A DNA stretch of 10,286 bases from Helicobacter sp. (GTDB lineage Bacteria > Campylobacterota > Campylobacteria > Campylobacterales > Helicobacteraceae). The position numbers and the translations under genes are program-made. The stretch lies in assembly GCA_029257755.1 (NCBI GenBank), contig JARIAP010000022.1, forward strand, positions 1 to 10,286, read 5' to 3'. Positions 6,857-10,286 of the stretch are shown here, piece after piece. Under the pieces are notes generated by a model. It saw only the letters and a program-made list of their open reading frames with translations. It ran no database searches and had not been told where the DNA came from. How positions within the stretch are numbered: the stretch's first letter is position 1; every line of letters starts with the position of its first letter.

Positions 6857-7945
6857 ATGAATAATACAGGCATTTTATTGCAATTTACTTCATTTGGTGA
6901 AAGTCATGGTGTTGGTATTGGCGGTGTATTAAGTGGTATGCCAGCAGGTATTATAATAGATGAATGTTTTATAGAATCTGAATTAACTAGAAGACAAGGA
7001 GGCTCTAAGTTTGCTACTCCTAGAAAAGAAGATGATAAATATCAAATTTTTAGTGGTGTTTTTGAAGGTATCACAACAGGAACTCCAATTGGGTTTTTTA
7101 TACCAAACACAAATGTGAGAAGCAAAGATTATAATACAATAAAAGATATTTTTCGTCCATCACATGCAGATTTTACATATTATCACAAATATGGGTATAG
7201 AGATTATAGGGGTGGTGGAAGAAGCAGTGCTAGAGAGAGTGTGTCTAGAGTGTTTGCTGGAGCGTTAGCAAAACTTTTATTAAGAGAGTTTAATATTGAA
7301 ATATTAAGTGGAATAATAAATGTAGGAAATATATTTTCACAAAAAAGTGAATTTTGTTATGATGATTTTATGTATGCAAAAAATAGTGATATTTTTTCAC
7401 TTGATAAAGATATAGAAGAACAGCAAAAAGATTCTATTTTGAAAGCAAAGAATAAAGGTGATAGCATTGGAGCTAGTGCTTTAGTTTGCGTTAAAAATAC
7501 CCCTATAGGATTAGGTGAGCCACTTTATTATAAACTTGATTCTATATTAGCAAAAGATTTAATGGGTTTAAATGCTGTTAAGGCTATAGAAATAGGCGAT
7601 GGAATACAATCATCAATTAGAAATGGATCTACAAATAATGATTTCATGAATAAAAATGGTTTTATAAGTAATCATTCTGGAGGTATTTTAGGTGGTATAT
7701 CAAATGGAAATGATATTTTCATAAAAATTCATTTTAAACCAACACCAAGCATTTTTTTATCTCAACAAAGTATAGATATAAATGGAAATGAAATTGATCT
7801 AAAATTACAAGGAAGACATGATCCATGTGTTGGAATAAGAGGAAGTATTGTTTGTGAAAGCATAGTAGCATTAGTAATAGCAGATATGTTGTTACTAAAT
7901 ACTACTTCAAGGTTAGATTTTATAAAAAAAATATATAATCAATAG
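6857..7945 (+). CDS. aroC: Chorismate synthase
   Basis: AroC converts 5-enolpyruvylshikimate-3-phosphate to chorismate using reduced FMN, the last step of the shikimate pathway. The 362-residue length is typical. Family motifs are present: FGESHG (13-18) with His17, [14 protein letters not shown] (45-58), RPSHADF (100-106), [10 protein letters not shown] (119-128), [11 protein letters not shown] (274-284) and [10 protein letters not shown] (319-328). These supply the flavin- and phosphate-binding residues, and nothing essential appears missing. The start is supported by GGGAA (6846-6850), 6 bases upstream of the ATG. It is the last gene of the probable DUF3240-PAP2-aroC set. A 339-base non-coding stretch follows. 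Confidence 0.97.
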   Translation: MNNTGILLQFTSFGESHGVGIGGVLSGMPAGIIIDECFIESELTRRQGGSKFATPRKEDDKYQIFSGVFEGITTGTPIGFFIPNTNVRSKDYNTIKDIFRPSHADFTYYHKYGYRDYRGGGRSSARESVSRVFAGALAKLLLREFNIEILSGIINVGNIFSQKSEFCYDDFMYAKNSDIFSLDKDIEEQQKDSILKAKNKGDSIGASALVCVKNTPIGLGEPLYYKLDSILAKDLMGLNAVKAIEIGDGIQSSIRNGSTNNDFMNKNGFISNHSGGILGGISNGNDIFIKIHFKPTPSIFLSQQSIDINGNEIDLKLQGRHDPCVGIRGSIVCESIVALVIADMLLLNTTSRLDFIKKIYNQ

Positions 7946-8159
7946 ATTGTTTTACCTTTACTAAAAAACCAATAATGATTAATGCTTAATATTTAAATTA
8001 ATTGATTGTTACATTTTTATACATTATATTTATTACATTGCAATTCTTATATTTTATTTGTGCTAAAAAATAATTTATACATTTATACCATAAGCTTCTC
8101 TTTAATTTGTAGCTATTAGAGTTGTTTATTGATAAAATATTAAACTTATAAAAAAATAG

Positions 8160-8179
8160 TTATCACAGCATTATGATAA
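8160..8179. repeat. Dyad TTATCA-N8-TGATAA upstream of the GGT-family gene
   Basis: TTATCA (8160-8165) and TGATAA (8174-8179) are exact inverted repeats with an 8-base spacer, followed by ATAATATGC. The half-sites resemble Fur- or NikR-like AT-rich half-sites, but neither consensus is matched well. It lies about 70-90 bases upstream of the -10 box, so it could be a regulator site. In DNA this AT-rich a chance dyad is possible. Confidence 0.3.
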
Positions 8180-8250
8180 TAATATGCTAATATAAATTTT
8201 ACTATAAATAAAAATTAAAGTTATTTTATGCTATTTTGTATTTTTATCGT

Positions 8251-8256
8251 TATAAT
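8251..8256 (+). promoter_or_regulatory. -10 box of the GGT-family gene
   Basis: A perfect TATAAT sits 28 bases upstream of the ATG and gives a leader of about 22 bases that contains the ribosome binding site. The bases upstream are T-rich (TATTTTGTATTTTTATCG) with no -35 hexamer, as is usual in Helicobacter. Confidence 0.6.
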
Positions 8257-8274
8257 AAACATATATTAATTTTT

Positions 8275-8280
8275 GGAGGA
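8275..8280 (+). promoter_or_regulatory. Strong ribosome binding site deciding the GGT-family start
   Basis: GGAGGA lies 4 bases before the ATG at 8285. An in-frame TTG at 8273 would put this element inside the coding sequence and has no Shine-Dalgarno of its own, so 8285 is chosen as the start. Confidence 0.8.
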
Positions 8281-8284
8281 TTCT

Positions 8285-10060
8285 ATGAGTTTAGTTGTTA
8301 TTTCATATATAAAACATATTTTATATACAACTAGAAATAGATTTTTTAATATTAGTTTGAATATTTTATTGTTTTTTTTACTTTTATCCATTAGTTTTAA
8401 TCTTGTCTTTGGTGCAAGTTATTTAGCTATTAGGGATAGAAATGGTAGTGGTCTTGCCATAACTAGTAGCAATTATGCTAATGAAATAGGCAAAGCTGTG
8501 CTTGATAGTGGAGGAAATGCTATAGATGCAGCTGTTGCAATAAGCTATGCTTTAGCTGTAGTTCATCCAGCAGCAGGAAATATAGGTGGGGGCGGATTTG
8601 CACTAATTCATTTAGCAAATGGTAAAAACATAGCATTAGATTTTAGAGAAGTAGCCCCTAAACTTGCATTTAAAGATATGTTTTTAGATTCTAATGGGGA
8701 AGTTATACCAAATGCAGCTATCACAGGGCATTTATCTGTTGCAGTGCCAGGAATGGTTAAAGGAATGAATGAAATGCTTAATAGATATGGAACAAAAAGC
8801 TTAAATGAACTTTTAATTCCATCTATAAAATTAGCAGAAAATGGATTTATGGTTACACAACGACAATATGAAACTATGTTGGAAGTAGAAAATGACTTTA
8901 AAAAATTTTCAAGTTCGAGAAAATATTTTTTAAAAGACGATAACTCTGTATATAGAGATGGGGATATTTTAATACAAAAGGATTTAGCAAAAACACTTAG
9001 AATCTTGCAAGAAAAAGGAGAAAAAGCATTTTATGAAGGAGAAATTGCAGATGCTATCGTAAAAGATATGAAAAAAAATGGTGGTATAATAACAAAGCAG
9101 GATCTAAAAGACTATAAAGTAAAATGGAGAGAACCTCTAAGTGGCACATATAGAGGCTATAAAATTATAACAATGCCACCACCAAGTAGCGGTGGAGTTC
9201 ATATACTTGAAATTTTAAATACAATAGAAAATGAGAATATGGAAAGTCTTGGTTTTGGTTCTTCTAAAAGCATTCACATATTAACAGAAGCTATGCGTCA
9301 AGCACAAGCAGATAGATCTACTTTTATGGGAGATCCAGATTTTATTGAATTACCATTAGATACACTACTAAGCAAAGAATATGCTAAAAAAATATACAAC
9401 AATATACCAATAAATTCAGCTATATCGAGCAACAATATAAAGCCGGGATTAGGTATTATACAGCAAAAAAATAATCCAAATTTACAAGAAGGAAGTAATA
9501 CTACACATTTTTCTGTTGTAGATAGATGGGGAAATGCTGTAAGCATAACATACACACTTAATCGTAGATATGGTTCTGGCTTAGCTGTTGATGGGTATGG
9601 ATTTTTATTAAATAATCAAATGGAAAATTTTTCCATTAAGGTTGGTTATCCCAATAGACACGGAATGATTGAAGGCACAAATAACGCAATAGCACCAAAT
9701 AAACGCCCATTAAGCACAATGAGTCCTACCATGATTCTAAAAAATGATAAATTATATGCAGTATTAGGAAGTCCTGGAAGTGGTAAAATAATAAGCGTTA
9801 TAACACAAGTAATTGTAAATTTAATTGACTATAAAATGGACATTGTAACTGCTATAGAATCTCCTAGATTTCACATGCAATGGCAACCAGATCAATTAGA
9901 CATAGAGAAATATTCTATAAACAAAGATACTAAAAAAATCTTAAGAAAAATGGGATACAAGGTTATAGAAACAGATACTATGGGTGATGTAAATGCAATA
10001 ATTATAGACCAAAAAACAGGAATTATATATGGTAGTATGGATTCAAGAAGAAAAATATAA
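8285..10060 (+). CDS. Gamma-glutamyltranspeptidase family N-terminal nucleophile hydrolase, altered pocket
   Basis: This 591-residue exported protein (hydrophobic core about 24-42, cleavage near 43-45) aligns end to end with H. pylori GGT (567 residues, as remembered). GGT cleaves gamma-glutamyl bonds of glutathione and glutamine in the periplasm after self-cleavage into two subunits. The autoprocessing site GSN/TTHFS is present with nucleophile Thr406. Thr424 and Asn426, the carboxylate-binding Arg121 (LDFREVAP) and GGGGF (101-105) are conserved. Differences from H. pylori GGT: Asp422 is Asn448, Tyr433 is His459, Gly473 of the oxyanion GG is Ser499 (SPGSG), and Ser452 is Thr478. About eight extra residues lie just before the cleavage site, and the pre-signal N-region is longer. 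It is likely an active self-processing enzyme, but specificity may not be classical GGT, so I leave the symbol empty. Confidence 0.9.
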   Translation: MSLVVISYIKHILYTTRNRFFNISLNILLFFLLLSISFNLVFGASYLAIRDRNGSGLAITSSNYANEIGKAVLDSGGNAIDAAVAISYALAVVHPAAGNIGGGGFALIHLANGKNIALDFREVAPKLAFKDMFLDSNGEVIPNAAITGHLSVAVPGMVKGMNEMLNRYGTKSLNELLIPSIKLAENGFMVTQRQYETMLEVENDFKKFSSSRKYFLKDDNSVYRDGDILIQKDLAKTLRILQEKGEKAFYEGEIADAIVKDMKKNGGIITKQDLKDYKVKWREPLSGTYRGYKIITMPPPSSGGVHILEILNTIENENMESLGFGSSKSIHILTEAMRQAQADRSTFMGDPDFIELPLDTLLSKEYAKKIYNNIPINSAISSNNIKPGLGIIQQKNNPNLQEGSNTTHFSVVDRWGNAVSITYTLNRRYGSGLAVDGYGFLLNNQMENFSIKVGYPNRHGMIEGTNNAIAPNKRPLSTMSPTMILKNDKLYAVLGSPGSGKIISVITQVIVNLIDYKMDIVTAIESPRFHMQWQPDQLDIEKYSINKDTKKILRKMGYKVIETDTMGDVNAIIIDQKTGIIYGSMDSRRKI

Positions 10061-10286
10061 TATTTTTTTATAATTTGAATTGTTCTAATTATTGATATTT
10101 ATATTATAATTTACCAATATATATTAGTATAATACATAATACAATAAATAAAACATTGTCAAATACAATAAGTATATAACATAAAATACCCAATACAATA
10201 TATAAAAGTTAATTTTAAAGTTTTAAGAATCTTGAAAACATATTTTATTATCCATATATTGATAAAGTCTATAAATTATAGTTATC
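10061..10286 (+). other. AT-rich non-coding window end
   Basis: No supported gene lies here. Three copies of AATACAATA occur at 10138, 10162 and 10192, and there is a small palindrome CTATAAATTATAG at 10269-10281. Neither is long enough to stand out in this base composition. The end probably belongs to the upstream region of a gene outside the window. Confidence 0.5.

Larger units (their letters stand above)
7946..8284 (+). other. Long AT-rich upstream region of the GGT-family gene
   Basis: This 339-base stretch holds no open frame that I can support on either strand. It contains one dyad (8160-8179), a TATAAT box (8251-8256) and a strong ribosome binding site (8275-8280), all described separately. 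The remaining AT-rich sequence shows no hairpin that I would call a terminator for aroC, and no recognisable RNA gene. Confidence 0.6.

Noticed and set aside
8273..8284. TTG start adding four residues to the GGT-family protein
   Set aside because: The GGAGGA element would lie within the coding sequence; it serves the ATG at 8285.
9298..9555. 85-codon minus-strand frame inside the GGT-family gene
   Set aside because: Shadow of a conserved coding region, including the catalytic segment.
10051..10067. Palindrome AAAAATAT-A-ATATTTTT over the GGT-family stop codon as a terminator
   Set aside because: It is all A/T with a one-base centre, so a stable RNA hairpin is unlikely.
10138..10201. Three copies of AATACAATA as an iteron-like array
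   Set aside because: Unequal spacing (24 and 30 bases) and a 9-base A/T-rich word are expected by chance in this composition.

Overview
The window is very AT-rich and its gene content fits a member of Campylobacterota, most likely a Helicobacter. The indicators are a secreted cysteine-rich Sel1-repeat (Hcp-type) protein, a periplasmic gamma-glutamyltranspeptidase homologue that aligns closely with the H. pylori enzyme as I remember it, a Campylobacter-type dynamin-like GTPase, a TIGR02757 (DUF2400) protein, and extended TGnTATAAT-like -10 boxes without clear -35 boxes. I cannot name a species. I see no mobile element, tRNA, rRNA or CRISPR array, so this looks like ordinary chromosome.

Left part (1-3667): the 3' end of rpsO (+) converges on a three-gene minus-strand set read csoR-like, dynamin-like GTPase, DUF2400. 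The last two genes overlap by 4 bases and are probably translationally coupled. An AT-only hairpin followed by a T-tract on the minus strand lies between rpsO and the DUF2400 gene. The regulator has the exact Cys-His-Cys spacing of Cu(I)-sensing CsoR, but no copper gene lies in the window.

Middle (3668-5968): a 141-base divergent region carries -10 candidates for both directions on the same bases. It is followed by the Hcp-like protein (nine Cys pairs in strict 36-residue register) and miaA (tRNA dimethylallyltransferase). A 224-base AT-rich gap ends in a perfect extended -10.

Right part (5969-7945): a likely operon of a small DUF3240-like protein, a PAP2-type membrane phosphatase and aroC (chorismate synthase). 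Its gaps are 46 and 14 bases.

Right end (7946-10286): a 339-base AT-rich upstream region with a dyad and a TATAAT box precedes a gamma-glutamyltranspeptidase family gene. Autoprocessing and nucleophile residues are intact. Three substrate-pocket or oxyanion positions are changed (Asp to Asn, Tyr to His, Gly to Ser). These match the positions whose mutation in the E. coli enzyme gives cephalosporin-acylase activity. I regard this as the most interesting signal in the window: it suggests an N-terminal nucleophile amidase with altered substrate range rather than a standard GGT. The last 226 bases are AT-rich and contain no gene I can support.
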